Assembly: GCF_014192375.1 (NCBI RefSeq)
Contig: NZ_JACHXV010000001.1
Span: forward strand, 248,001-312,000
Direction of reading: 5' to 3'
Origin: Endobacter medicaginis
GTDB lineage: Bacteria; Pseudomonadota; Alphaproteobacteria; Acetobacterales; Acetobacteraceae
Length of the DNA: 64,000 bases
The translations under genes were made by a program, and so were the position numbers. This document shows positions 8,912 through 17,397 of the stretch, piece after piece (position 1 is the stretch's first letter; each line of letters starts with the position of its first letter). A model generated the notes under the pieces. That model did not search any database and was not told the origin of the DNA. It worked only from the letters and a program-made list of their open reading frames with translations.

Positions 8912-9597
8912 GGAACCCGATCGTCATCTACGGATCGACCGGGCATGCGCTGGCGGTGCACGAGCAATTGCTGATGTATGGTCCGCGCTACCAGACGGTC
9001 GCCTATATCGACGACATCAACGCGCCCGGCGAGGTGCAGGGCGTGCCGGTGATCAGCTTCGAGACCTGGGCGGAGTCGTGGTCCGAGGTGCCGGTGCTGA
9101 TCTCGATCGGCATGCCGGCGGGGCGGCGCAGGCTGGCAGAGCGTATCGCCGCCGCCGGTGGGCGCTTCGTGACCCTGTTCGACCGGGTGCCGCCGATCGC
9201 GTCCGATTTCGATGCCGGCGAGGGCACCTTCGTCGGCCAGCCCGCCTATATCGGCCCCAACGTGCGCTTCGGCCGCCATGTGCAGATGCAGCCGATGGCA
9301 GCGGTCGGGCATGACAGCCGCATCGGCGATTTCGTGACGATCTGTGCGTGTCACATCGCCGGTTGGGTGCTGGTCGAGGATGACGTGTTCGTTGGCATCG
9401 GCTCGGTGATCATCCATGGCAATGCCGCTCGGCCGCTGGTCATTGGTCGCGGCGCGGTGATCGGCGCCGGCGCCGTGGTGATGAAGTCGGTGCCGCCGGG
9501 CGCGGTGATGGTGGGCAATCCGGCCCGCGACATGAGCCTGCGCGGCCGGCGCGCGGCGCGACGCGGCGCGGCCGCAACGGACGGGGGCGAGGCATGA
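8908..9597 (+). CDS. NeuD/PglD-like sugar O- or N-acyltransferase
   Basis: The 229-residue protein has the two-part NeuD/PglD architecture. An N-terminal nucleotide-sugar-binding domain opens with IVIYGSTGHA. A C-terminal left-handed beta-helix of hexapeptide repeats runs from about residue 95 (GTFVGQPAYIGPNVRFG). The conserved VGHDSRIGD holds the likely catalytic histidine. PglD partners act on the product of a DegT aminotransferase, and here the gene overlaps exactly such a gene, so N-acetylation of an amino sugar is the best guess. The last 20 residues are Arg/Ala-rich and unlike the family. Confidence 0.82.
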   Translation: MRNPIVIYGSTGHALAVHEQLLMYGPRYQTVAYIDDINAPGEVQGVPVISFETWAESWSEVPVLISIGMPAGRRRLAERIAAAGGRFVTLFDRVPPIASDFDAGEGTFVGQPAYIGPNVRFGRHVQMQPMAAVGHDSRIGDFVTICACHIAGWVLVEDDVFVGIGSVIIHGNAARPLVIGRGAVIGAGAVVMKSVPPGAVMVGNPARDMSLRGRRAARRGAAATDGGEA

Positions 9598-9689
9598 CCG
9601 TGGCCGGCGGGACGCCGGTCACCGCGGTGGCCTGTCCGCTGTTCGATCTGCGCGGCGGCGGGGCTGAAACCCAAGGATCATGGGGATAA
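9594..9689 (+). CDS. Possible 31-residue coupled small ORF
   Basis: An ATG at 9594 overlaps the stop of the acetyltransferase gene in the ATGA manner used throughout this window, and opens a 31-codon frame ending at TAA 9687-9689. The peptide (MTVAGGTPVTAVACPLFD at its start) resembles nothing I know. It could be a degraded remnant of a longer gene, a small coupled peptide or chance. The overlap is the only support. Confidence 0.25.
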   Translation: MTVAGGTPVTAVACPLFDLRGGGAETQGSWG

Positions 9690-9738
9690 ATCGCCGGGGG
9701 TGCGCGGCGGGGACGGTGGTGGTGTAGGATCGCGAGCG

Positions 9739-11217
9739 ATGAGCATCACCACACTCGACCAGATCCCGGTTCGCCTGCCGCCGACCAACATCACCGCCGA
9801 ACAGGCGCTGCTCGGTGCGCTGCTGGCCAACAACAAGGCCTATGAGCGGGTGGCGGAATTCCTGCTGCCGGCGCATTTCGCCGACCCGGTCAACGGGCGC
9901 ATCTTCCAGTCGATCAAGCGCCGCGTCGAGGCGGGGCAACTCGCTGACGCGGTGACGCTGAAGACCGAGTTCGAACATAACGGTGCGCTGGCCGAGGTGG
10001 GCGGCACGGCCTATCTGGCGCAGTTGCTGACCGCGATGGTCGGCATCATCAATGCCGGCGAGTATGGCCGCGCGGTGCATGATGCCTGGCTGCGCCGGCA
10101 ACTGATCGATATCGGCGAGACGGTGGTCAACAACGCCTTCGGCGCCGAGCCCGAGCTCGACGGCGCACGCCAGATCGAGGCGGCCGAGGAGCAGCTCTTT
10201 GCGCTGGCGCGCGACAATGCCGCCGATAACGGCATGGTGGATTTCGAACACGCGCTGGGCGCGGCGATCAGCTCGGCGGAGCGGGCGTTCAAGCAGGGCG
10301 GCCAGGTGACCGGGCTCACCACCGGCCTGCGCGACCTCGACAAGCGCACTGGTGGGCTGCATCCGTCCGACCTGCTGATCCTCGCCGGGCGTCCTGGCAT
10401 GGGCAAGACCGCGCTGGCCACCAAGATCGCGTTCTCGGCGGCGCGCTCGCTGCTGGAGGCGGCGCGTGCGGCGGGGCCGGAGGTCAAGCCACGCGGGTCG
10501 GTGGCGATCTTCTCGCTGGAAATGAGTTCCGACCAGCTCGCTACTCGCCTGTTGTCGGAGGAGGCGCGGGTGTCGGGCGAGCGCATCCGGCGCGGCGATA
10601 TCGGACAGAAGGATTTCGACCGTTTCGTCGCGGTGTCGCGCGAGCTGGGCGAACTGCCGCTGTTCATCGACGACACCCCGGCGATCACCTTGTCGGCATT
10701 GCGCACCCGCTGCCGGCGCCTGCAGCGTACGCGCGGGCTCGATCTGGTGGTGGTGGACTACCTCCAGCTCATGCGCCCCTCCGTCGGCACCCGCCCCGAG
10801 AGCCGGGTGCTGGAGATCAGCATGATCACCCAGGGTCTGAAGGCGATCGCCAAGGAGTTGTCGATTCCCGTCCTCGCCCTGAGTCAGCTGTCGCGCTCGG
10901 TGGAAAGCCGCGAGGACAAGCGCCCGATGCTGTCGGACCTGCGCGAATCCGGCTCGATCGAACAGGACGCGGATGCGGTGATGTTCGTCTACCGCGACGA
11001 CTACTACCTCAAGCAGCGCGAGCCCAAGGAGGTCGCCTACGACAGCGCCGACAAGTTCCAGATCGCGCTGGAGGACTGGAAGCGCAAGATGGACCTCGCC
11101 TACAACAAGGCCGAGCTCCTGCTGGAGAAGCAGCGCCACGGGCCCACCGGCAAGATCGAGCTGTTCTTCGAGGGTGAGTTCACGCGGTTCGCGGACCTCG
11201 AGCAAAGATACGAGTAG
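9739..11217 (+). CDS. dnaB: Replicative DNA helicase DnaB
   Basis: DnaB is the hexameric 5'-3' helicase of the replication fork. The N-terminal domain starts at about residue 16 (NITAEQALLGALLANN). The RecA-like domain carries Walker A GRPGMGKT at 217-224, Walker B in LDLVVVDYLQLM and the conserved SQLSRSVE and DLRESGSIEQDAD motifs. The 492-residue length is standard. ATG 9739 was chosen over upstream in-frame codons because it matches the usual N-terminus. No intein is present. The region downstream is accessory. Confidence 0.96.
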   Translation: MSITTLDQIPVRLPPTNITAEQALLGALLANNKAYERVAEFLLPAHFADPVNGRIFQSIKRRVEAGQLADAVTLKTEFEHNGALAEVGGTAYLAQLLTAMVGIINAGEYGRAVHDAWLRRQLIDIGETVVNNAFGAEPELDGARQIEAAEEQLFALARDNAADNGMVDFEHALGAAISSAERAFKQGGQVTGLTTGLRDLDKRTGGLHPSDLLILAGRPGMGKTALATKIAFSAARSLLEAARAAGPEVKPRGSVAIFSLEMSSDQLATRLLSEEARVSGERIRRGDIGQKDFDRFVAVSRELGELPLFIDDTPAITLSALRTRCRRLQRTRGLDLVVVDYLQLMRPSVGTRPESRVLEISMITQGLKAIAKELSIPVLALSQLSRSVESREDKRPMLSDLRESGSIEQDADAVMFVYRDDYYLKQREPKEVAYDSADKFQIALEDWKRKMDLAYNKAELLLEKQRHGPTGKIELFFEGEFTRFADLEQRYE

Positions 11218-11509
11218 CCGTTCGTCAAGGATTGGTTGTCATCCGTCTGAGGTATGGATGTCGGCGGCGATAGTCACCACGAAGTGATCTCATGGCGCTG
11301 TCTCCCATCTTGCTCCAACCTGTCGGAAGTGCTCGCGCCCGGAATGCAGGCATCCATAGGGCGACCCGTGGTGGGCTTGCGATCGAGCGGTTCTCTGGCC
11401 TCTGCCGGAGGTCATCGGGGTGGCGGCAGCGGCTCCAGCCTCGGCCGAGGACAACGGCCGCTGAACGACGTGCAAGGCGACGACAATGACGTCGTCGACG
11501 ATCAAACCC
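11218..11509. other. Non-coding gap after dnaB
   Basis: This 292-bp stretch separates dnaB from the convergent hydrolase-like gene. Small open frames cross it on both strands, but none has a ribosome-binding site or a recognisable product. It includes a 12-bp palindrome (CCTCGGCCGAGG) near 11439. It may be a gene remnant left at the edge of the accessory region. I see no terminator with a clear T-run. Confidence 0.4.
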
Positions 11510-13021
11510 TCACTTGACGTCGATTGGTCTGCGCCGGCCGTGGGGCATGTCACTCGCGTTCGGACGGCGAAACAAGCGGGCGATCGCCGACCGCCGAGGC
11601 AGGTCGGCTCCCCGGGGAGTTGCGATCGCATTCCGCATGACCGCCTGCTCGAACCAGTTGCCGGTGGTGAAGCCGGATTCCATGAACTTTGGCGGAACGG
11701 GAAACAACGTGAACATTTCGTGCGATCCGATCTCGTAGTTCACGATGTCGAGCTTTCCATCAGGGTATGCCCGGACGCATTTGCGAGCCCCGCCCTCGAA
11801 ATCAACCGCAATCGCACTGGTGTCACCGAGTGTAACCTCTGAGTAGGTCGCGTTTCCCGTTCCATGCAGTGTAATACCGATGACCTCCTGACCCTTTGCA
11901 AAGGAGAAAGTCAGAAAATTACCGTTTCTTCTGACAATCACGGGGCGCTGATACGGAACGTCAACGGTCGAATGCACGAAAACGAGCGACTCCGCCACGA
12001 TGTCATACGCCAGAAAAGTCGACAGCTCAGAAAACAGAAGATATGTGTCGTAGCGAGGAGTTCCATCTGGGCCCGACCAGTCATCAACGGTGATTTTCTC
12101 GGAATATCGGTCCAAGTGTCGTTGCCGAAAGACATCGTAAGCAAGGCTATAGTTCTTTCGTGCGTATAGCCGGCACAGCAATATATTTGCGATATAGCTT
12201 GCCTCGATATCCTTTATGTATGTTCGAATGGCGACATTTTGTGAATTCATGGCCCGAAGAGCCATTCGCGGTTTGCGACGAGCGGTCTCGTGCAAGACGC
12301 TCAAAATATATTTGACATTTGAACGAAGGCTATCGGTCAAAAACCGAAGGAGGCGGGTTTGGTCGTTCTCCATGATTATATTAATAAGTTTAAGCATGGC
12401 CACATCACTTTGGTATGTATCGATGGCGATATGCCCAATATGACGAAGACCAATTAGATCAAAAGAGGGGTGTTTTTTTGCGTACATTAAAGCAGAAAAC
12501 TCGTCGATGATCTCCTTCGGATCATAAACAACGGTTATTTTGCCTTGAACATCTTCGGCTCGGGGAGCCATAGTCTTGAAAGATTCTCTCCTAACAATCT
12601 TATGCGCAATTAATCCGCTTCGAAGATAGATCTTTTTCTCATCATCAAGTTCAAGCTCGATCGGATCTACCGAATAATTAGGGTTAAATGCCAAGACGTG
12701 GGTTGCACCGAGCATCTTCGAGTATTTAATGGCTGCATAGCCGCCCATCGAGGAACCAATGATAATGACGGTTTTGTATAGCGCGATAATATTTCTGATT
12801 TTCTTCTCAATCGCTGCCATCTCCGGCGAGAGAAAAAAACCTCGGACTGAACTGGTAAATCCCAGGCAAGTAATACCGTTCCGCTGTGCTATGTCCTGAA
12901 GCAGATAGCGTCGCGACGCATCCTGCGTATCGCCGGCTGTAGTGAACGTAATCAGGAGATAGGCTGAATTGCCTTTATGGTAGTGGCAGTATATTTCTTC
13001 ACCTTCGAAAATCAATGTCAT
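11510..13021 (-). CDS. Alpha/beta-hydrolase-like protein of low GC content, unknown function
   Basis: The 503-residue protein has an N-terminal alpha/beta-hydrolase-like half. The nucleophile elbow is GSSMGGY, with Ser91 as candidate nucleophile. Asp167 (VVYDPKE) and His194 or His197 (LRHIGHIAI) are candidate triad partners. The second half, after about residue 200, is helical then beta-rich and matches nothing I recognise. No signal peptide is visible. The gene is markedly AT-richer than its neighbours, with many AAA, ATA and TTT codons, which suggests acquisition by transfer. Such hydrolase-like proteins occur in polysaccharide loci, which fits the region but does not fix a substrate. Confidence 0.65.
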   Translation of the reverse strand: MTLIFEGEEIYCHYHKGNSAYLLITFTTAGDTQDASRRYLLQDIAQRNGITCLGFTSSVRGFFLSPEMAAIEKKIRNIIALYKTVIIIGSSMGGYAAIKYSKMLGATHVLAFNPNYSVDPIELELDDEKKIYLRSGLIAHKIVRRESFKTMAPRAEDVQGKITVVYDPKEIIDEFSALMYAKKHPSFDLIGLRHIGHIAIDTYQSDVAMLKLINIIMENDQTRLLRFLTDSLRSNVKYILSVLHETARRKPRMALRAMNSQNVAIRTYIKDIEASYIANILLCRLYARKNYSLAYDVFRQRHLDRYSEKITVDDWSGPDGTPRYDTYLLFSELSTFLAYDIVAESLVFVHSTVDVPYQRPVIVRRNGNFLTFSFAKGQEVIGITLHGTGNATYSEVTLGDTSAIAVDFEGGARKCVRAYPDGKLDIVNYEIGSHEMFTLFPVPPKFMESGFTTGNWFEQAVMRNAIATPRGADLPRRSAIARLFRRPNASDMPHGRRRPIDVK

Positions 13022-13364
13022 TGCAGTGCGCCGTGCCTGTAGATCAATTCCGATCCGGGTCTGTATCGTTCAGCCCTACTTCATTATCGCCAAATGGCTC
13101 CAGAGGTAAAGGGTGGAGCCATACGCACGATGTCCCGCCGATGGTTTTGGACCGCCGTGGCGATCCCTTTGATCAGGATAGCGTGCACGTCCGTGCACTC
13201 TGACGCATCGTCAAACAATCCGACGGGTTGGTTGGGTGGACGTTTGCTCGTGCAGCGGTCGTCCGCCCCTTTTAGGAAGTCATAATATCGTGAGGTCCGA
13301 TCATTCTCGCCTGATCGAGGATTGCCGCTCCATCCCTACAGTCGGTTTCTCGGCAGTCCTCTGG
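13022..13364. other. Non-coding gap with a small inverted repeat
   Basis: This 343-bp gap lies between two minus-strand genes. Short frames exist but none is convincing. A perfect 8-bp inverted repeat, TGGCTCCA at 13095-13102 and TGGAGCCA at 13114-13121, could form a stem with an 11-base loop after the secreted-protein gene. It lacks a T-run. The gap likely holds the promoter of the hydrolase-like gene, but I could not pick boxes with confidence. Confidence 0.4.
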
Positions 13365-15221
13365 TCAGTTAGCGACCGGGTCGCCGTTGGCATACCAGAC
13401 CCCCGCAGTCGTGCAGTAAGCGAGTGAGCCAGTTCCCTTGCCGGCAGCCTCCCCGTGGTTGCGTGCATCAAGCACGAATACCGACTGTCCGGCCGTGCAC
13501 CCGCTCGGCAGCGAGGCGAACGTCGCCGTGGCATTGCTGATTGGGTGCCCGACATAGAGGTAGTTCGTATACACGCCCCAGTTGCCGAAGCTTGCGTCCC
13601 ACTGGCGGTTGGTCGGTGTGGTGTCCGCGCCGCCATTCAGGAACAACGCCCCGCCGTAGAAGAAGGCGCCGAGATAGGCTCGCAGGAATGATGTCGCGAT
13701 CCCATAGCTCGGCGCCAAAATGTCGGATGCAGGCGCGGTGGACGGCACGTTGGCGGTGTTGCCGTCCCGCGTGACGACGAGTCCCTTGGTTGCGCCGGGA
13801 TCGGTTGTCCCGCCTGAGATCAGGCCACCGACGGCGATCATACGGCCGTGCATGTCGAAGCCGGCATCTATGTCACTGAGCTTGTAGTGTGCGCCGTATT
13901 TGTAATGCGCTGCGATGCACCAATCGAGCACGCTGTAGGTGCAAGCCATGCCGATATGCCAGCCGACATTTGCCCACGATCCGAACACGATGCCCACGGT
14001 GTCATTTGTATTGCCCAGCGCGTCAAGATGCAGCCCGTAGCGCGCATTGCTGGCAGTGCCGCCTTGCCCGTCCGAGCATGAGCCCTGGTCCAGGAGATCG
14101 CCGCGACTGTCGCAGCCGGAGTTGTTGAGATATTCGAGCTCGGCCAGTGACGAGCCGCCATACTGGCCCGGTCTCCATTCCATCACGGCATGGTAGGCGA
14201 ATTGCAGGCCTCGCGCGATTGACGGCGCGACGCTGGTCCGCACCTCCTCGCCGACGACCGCGGCCGGACTGCCGGCGGCATAGCCATCGTAATCGAGCAT
14301 TCCCGACAGAAGGAGCAGGTTCACCTGCTGGCCCGGAGGAGCCTTGACGTTCTGAAGAATTGCGAAGGCGTTCGCATTCATGGACGTTGGGGCTTGTGCA
14401 TACACCGTGCCTGAAGCGCCTCCCCAGAAACACCCGCCACACGAGTCTGTCGCTTCCGCCATCGCCGAGCCATGGGCAGCGAAGACGCCACCATGCTCGA
14501 CCAACGACGCTCCATCAGGAAGTGTGACTTCATCTCTAACGATCATGTAGTGATCTGCAGGCACCTCCAAAGTGCCAGGTACGCCGTTCGACGACGACAG
14601 TGCCGCTCCGGCAGCCTGGAATGCCGGCCGATCGTCCTGCTGGGCGATCGAGACAGGGGTGCCGGCCGCAACGGCCAAAGACAGCGGTGGAATTGTCAGC
14701 GCGGCCGTGCCGGGTGACGGGTAGTTGACGCCACTGATTGGCGCAGCTCCGTTGCCGTCGATGCCGAGATATCGCGCCGTTGCCAGTTTCGTGACCAGAT
14801 CCGGCGTCGTCTTGATGACGACGGTGGTGGCACCCGAGGCGGCAGCCGAGATGGTCGTGGTGTCGATCACGCCCCCGACATTGCCGGTGGATGTTGCGGC
14901 AGCAAACGAGCGGACATTGATCGTATCGCCAAGTAGATCCATCAAGCGAGCCGAGATCGGCGCCGCCCGATTGTGGATCTGCTGAATGGTCGCAGGGCCC
15001 GCCGGGTTGAAGATCTGTCCCGCCGCGTCAAGGCCGGCGATGCCCCCGGGTCGACCGATCTGTCCGTCGATCGCGACGCCGATCTGCCTCAGGTCAGTGG
15101 ATGCTATCGGATTTGGGGCGGCGGCCAGGAGCGCGTTCAACTGTGCTGCCGTCAGCCCGTCGGCGAGGCTGGGGCTCGACGTGAAACACATGGCGAGGAG
15201 GAAACCCAATGCATATTTCAT
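13365..15221 (-). CDS. Secreted beta-rich protein, tail-fibre/pectate-lyase-like, unknown function
   Basis: The 618-residue product begins with a Sec signal peptide (MKYALGFLLAMC, cleavage probably after SPSLA at residue 20). The mature protein is rich in Ala, Gly, Thr, Ser and Asn with short beta-prone segments. A stretch near residues 100-210 resembles the start of tail-spike or pectate-lyase-type beta-helix proteins. The C-terminal 45 residues (AGQSVFVLDARNHGEAAGKG onward) look like a small terminal domain with a paired cysteine. I chose the ATG at 15221 because TAGGGA lies 5 bases upstream; an earlier start at 15236 would add five residues before the signal. Function is unknown; adhesin or glycan-active protein are guesses. 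Confidence 0.65.
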   Translation of the reverse strand: MKYALGFLLAMCFTSSPSLADGLTAAQLNALLAAAPNPIASTDLRQIGVAIDGQIGRPGGIAGLDAAGQIFNPAGPATIQQIHNRAAPISARLMDLLGDTINVRSFAAATSTGNVGGVIDTTTISAAASGATTVVIKTTPDLVTKLATARYLGIDGNGAAPISGVNYPSPGTAALTIPPLSLAVAAGTPVSIAQQDDRPAFQAAGAALSSSNGVPGTLEVPADHYMIVRDEVTLPDGASLVEHGGVFAAHGSAMAEATDSCGGCFWGGASGTVYAQAPTSMNANAFAILQNVKAPPGQQVNLLLLSGMLDYDGYAAGSPAAVVGEEVRTSVAPSIARGLQFAYHAVMEWRPGQYGGSSLAELEYLNNSGCDSRGDLLDQGSCSDGQGGTASNARYGLHLDALGNTNDTVGIVFGSWANVGWHIGMACTYSVLDWCIAAHYKYGAHYKLSDIDAGFDMHGRMIAVGGLISGGTTDPGATKGLVVTRDGNTANVPSTAPASDILAPSYGIATSFLRAYLGAFFYGGALFLNGGADTTPTNRQWDASFGNWGVYTNYLYVGHPISNATATFASLPSGCTAGQSVFVLDARNHGEAAGKGTGSLAYCTTAGVWYANGDPVAN

Positions 15222-15256
15222 CTTGATCCCTACCATCCGGCGTGCGCTCGAGATCT

Positions 15257-15262
15257 ATTCTA
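15257..15262 (-). promoter_or_regulatory. Candidate -10 box for the secreted-protein gene
   Basis: On the minus strand the hexamer TAGAAT (5 of 6 to consensus) stands 36 bases before the ATG at 15221. The -35 position at 17-bp spacing is a poor match, so only the -10 is proposed. Confidence 0.3.
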
Positions 15263-15328
15263 GCCGTCCTCACCCGCGCACTCTCGCCTGATCGGCGACC
15301 GCAAGCTCCCCTGACTTGGGCCGGTCTA

Positions 15329-15357
15329 TTGCTCATGCGCTGTCGGCAATCTATACG
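15329..15357 (+). promoter_or_regulatory. Candidate promoter for the fkbH-like operon
   Basis: TTGCTC at 15329-15334 and TATACG at 15352-15357 are separated by 17 bp and stand 29 bp before the ATG at 15387. It would drive the plus-strand FkbH-ACP-WcbI genes, divergent from the secreted-protein gene. Support is by match and position only. Confidence 0.4.
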
Positions 15358-15386
15358 TATGAGACAGTCCGAGACATGAGCATACG

Positions 15387-17123
15387 ATGCCTCAAACCTT
15401 GCAGCATGCCCTGAACGGTCGGCCGCAACCGACGGCGGTCGAGATTTTTACGCATGGCACACGACTGCTCAAGTCGGCGGGGCCGTCGGACCTGAGGATT
15501 GTGGTGGCCGGCTCGTCGACGATCGACATGGTCGCTCGCGCTGTGGCCGTCGCCACGGCGCTGGAGGGTCGCACCAGCGAGATCATCATCAGTCCGTTCG
15601 GTGCCTGGCAACAGGAGGCGCTTGATCCGATGTCGTCGTTGCGACGCGGCGGCGCGGACATCTTGGTGTTGGTCAATGACTGGCGCGATCTGGTGACTCC
15701 GATGCGTCTGGATGCGACGCTGGATGAGGTCCGTACGGCAGTCGCCGCCAAGGTCAAGTCATTTCGTGTGGTGTGGGATGCATTGGTTACGACGGGGGTT
15801 CGCGTCATACAGCATCTGCCGGCAGAGCCGCTCGCGAGGTATGCAGGAATCGCGGAACGACGTTTGCCGGCGAGCCCGCTGTCACAGATGCGTCTCGCGA
15901 TCGACGCGCTTCTTGATGCCGGTCCCGAGATCATCTTTCTCGACATGGCAGGGCTCGTGGTCGACCCGCGCGCATGGTATGGGGCCAAGCTGACCTTTGG
16001 CCAACAAGCGCTGCCGGAATACGTTGCGCGTATGCGTGGCGCGCTGCGGACCGCGACAAGTCGTGCCAAGAAGGTCCTTGCGCTCGATCTCGACAACACG
16101 CTGTGGGGCGGTGTGATCGGTGATGATGGTGTAAGCGGGATCAAGCTTGGCCCCGAGACGCCGACCGGCTCGGCATTCACCGCATTCCAGGCCTATGTCA
16201 AGGCACTCGCGGCGCGCGGCATCATCCTCGCTGTCTGTAGCAAGAATGAACCCGAGATCGCAGAGACAGGCCTGTCGCACCCGCACTCGCTGCTCCAGCG
16301 CAGTGATTTCGCTGCGTTCGAGTGTTCCTGGTCCGACAAGGCCGGGGGGCTGCGTCGGATCGCGCAGGCGCTCAACGTGGGGATCGATTCGATCGTGTTC
16401 GCCGATGACAATCCGGTGGAATGCGCTTTGGTCCGCGAGATGCTGCCGGAGGTCGCGGTGGTCGAACTTGGCGGCGATCCGGCGGTGTTCATCGAGAAGC
16501 TGGATGCAGGGTGCTGGTTCGACAGCCAGGGTCTGAGCCGTGAGGACTTCGCACGAGGTGCGCTCTATCAGGCGCGCGCAGAGGCCAGTGCGGCGCAGGC
16601 GTCGAGTGGTGATTTGGGCAGCTTCCTCGCCTCGCTCGACATGAAAGGCGTTGCGCGTCCCGCCCAGGCCGACGAACTGGCACGGGTCGCACAGCTCGAA
16701 GGCAAGACCAACCAGTTCAACCTCACGACCCGCCGCTACGATCAGGCGCAGGTTGCTGCGTTCGCCGAGCGCGATGACGCGGTGGTGCTGGTCGGTTATC
16801 TCGCTGACAAATTCGGCGACCATGGGCTGGTCTCGACGGTGATCGGGGTCAAGGACGGCGATGCGCTAAGTATCGAAAGCTGGCTGATGAGTTGCCGCGT
16901 TTTCTCGAGGACGTTCGAGCACTACGTCATGCGCGAGATCCTGGTGACGGCTGGGCGGCTCGGGGCGAGGCGGGTCGTCGGCCGTTACGAGCGCACGTCC
17001 AAGAACGACGTGGTTGCCGACCTTTATGACAGGCTCGGTTTCAAGCGGATCGGCGAGGACGTCTGGGAGCGAGCGGTTGACCGCGATGCTACAGATCTCG
17101 AAACCTGCATCACGGCGCGCTGA
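15387..17123 (+). CDS. FkbH-like HAD-family protein (glyceryl-ACP formation)
   Basis: FkbH-type proteins take 1,3-bisphosphoglycerate, dephosphorylate it and load a glyceryl unit onto an acyl carrier protein. This 578-residue protein shows the full three-part layout. Residues 36-200 are an SGNH-hydrolase-like domain (VVAGSSTID). The HAD domain begins at ALDLDNTLWGG, with nucleophile Asp234 and Asp236, and continues through SKNEPEIAE and FADDNPVE. The C-terminal GNAT-like domain begins at KTNQFNLTTRRY. The next gene is a free-standing ACP, the expected partner. No polyketide synthase is nearby, so a role in glycan decoration fits the context better than antibiotic synthesis. Confidence 0.88.
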   Translation: MPQTLQHALNGRPQPTAVEIFTHGTRLLKSAGPSDLRIVVAGSSTIDMVARAVAVATALEGRTSEIIISPFGAWQQEALDPMSSLRRGGADILVLVNDWRDLVTPMRLDATLDEVRTAVAAKVKSFRVVWDALVTTGVRVIQHLPAEPLARYAGIAERRLPASPLSQMRLAIDALLDAGPEIIFLDMAGLVVDPRAWYGAKLTFGQQALPEYVARMRGALRTATSRAKKVLALDLDNTLWGGVIGDDGVSGIKLGPETPTGSAFTAFQAYVKALAARGIILAVCSKNEPEIAETGLSHPHSLLQRSDFAAFECSWSDKAGGLRRIAQALNVGIDSIVFADDNPVECALVREMLPEVAVVELGGDPAVFIEKLDAGCWFDSQGLSREDFARGALYQARAEASAAQASSGDLGSFLASLDMKGVARPAQADELARVAQLEGKTNQFNLTTRRYDQAQVAAFAERDDAVVLVGYLADKFGDHGLVSTVIGVKDGDALSIESWLMSCRVFSRTFEHYVMREILVTAGRLGARRVVGRYERTSKNDVVADLYDRLGFKRIGEDVWERAVDRDATDLETCITAR

Positions 17124-17151
17124 ACAACCGTTGACGACAAGGAGCAGGACT

Positions 17152-17397
17152 GTGGAGCAGACGGGAATTCTTGATCAGGTCAAGCAGGTCGTCAGCGATA
17201 CGTTTGGAGTATCGGTCGGGTCGCTGACTGCCGAAACGACTGCGAACGACGTTGAGGGCTGGGACTCGGTGGCGCATCTGATCTTCATCAACGGGATCGA
17301 GAGCGCGTTCGGCGTGCGTCTGCCGATGCAGCAGGCATTGGATGTCTCCAATCTGGGCGATATGGCGAAACTTGTTCAAGATGTCCGGCAGGCATGA
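17152..17397 (+). CDS. Small acyl carrier protein partnered with FkbH-like protein
   Basis: The 81-residue product has the ACP fold pattern with the phosphopantetheine serine at residue 39 (GWDSVAHL). It is a different lineage from AcpP at 1807: the WDS motif is typical of specialised carrier proteins. The start is GTG 17152, with AAGGAG 7 bases upstream; no ATG is available. It follows the FkbH-like gene by 28 bp, and its stop overlaps the next ATG (17394), so the three are likely one transcript. It is the likely acceptor of the glyceryl unit. Confidence 0.88.
   Translation: MEQTGILDQVKQVVSDTFGVSVGSLTAETTANDVEGWDSVAHLIFINGIESAFGVRLPMQQALDVSNLGDMAKLVQDVRQA

Noticed and set aside
11254-11517. 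87-codon plus-strand frame after dnaB
   Set aside because: No ribosome-binding site, no family and biased composition; treated as gap sequence.
13094-13285. 63-codon plus-strand frame in the gap before the secreted protein
   Set aside because: Looks briefly like a membrane segment but lacks a ribosome-binding site and overlaps the inverted repeat.
11510-15221. Possible prophage remnant
   Set aside because: The secreted protein resembles tail-fibre proteins but has a Sec signal, and there is no integrase, capsid, terminase or attachment-site repeat.
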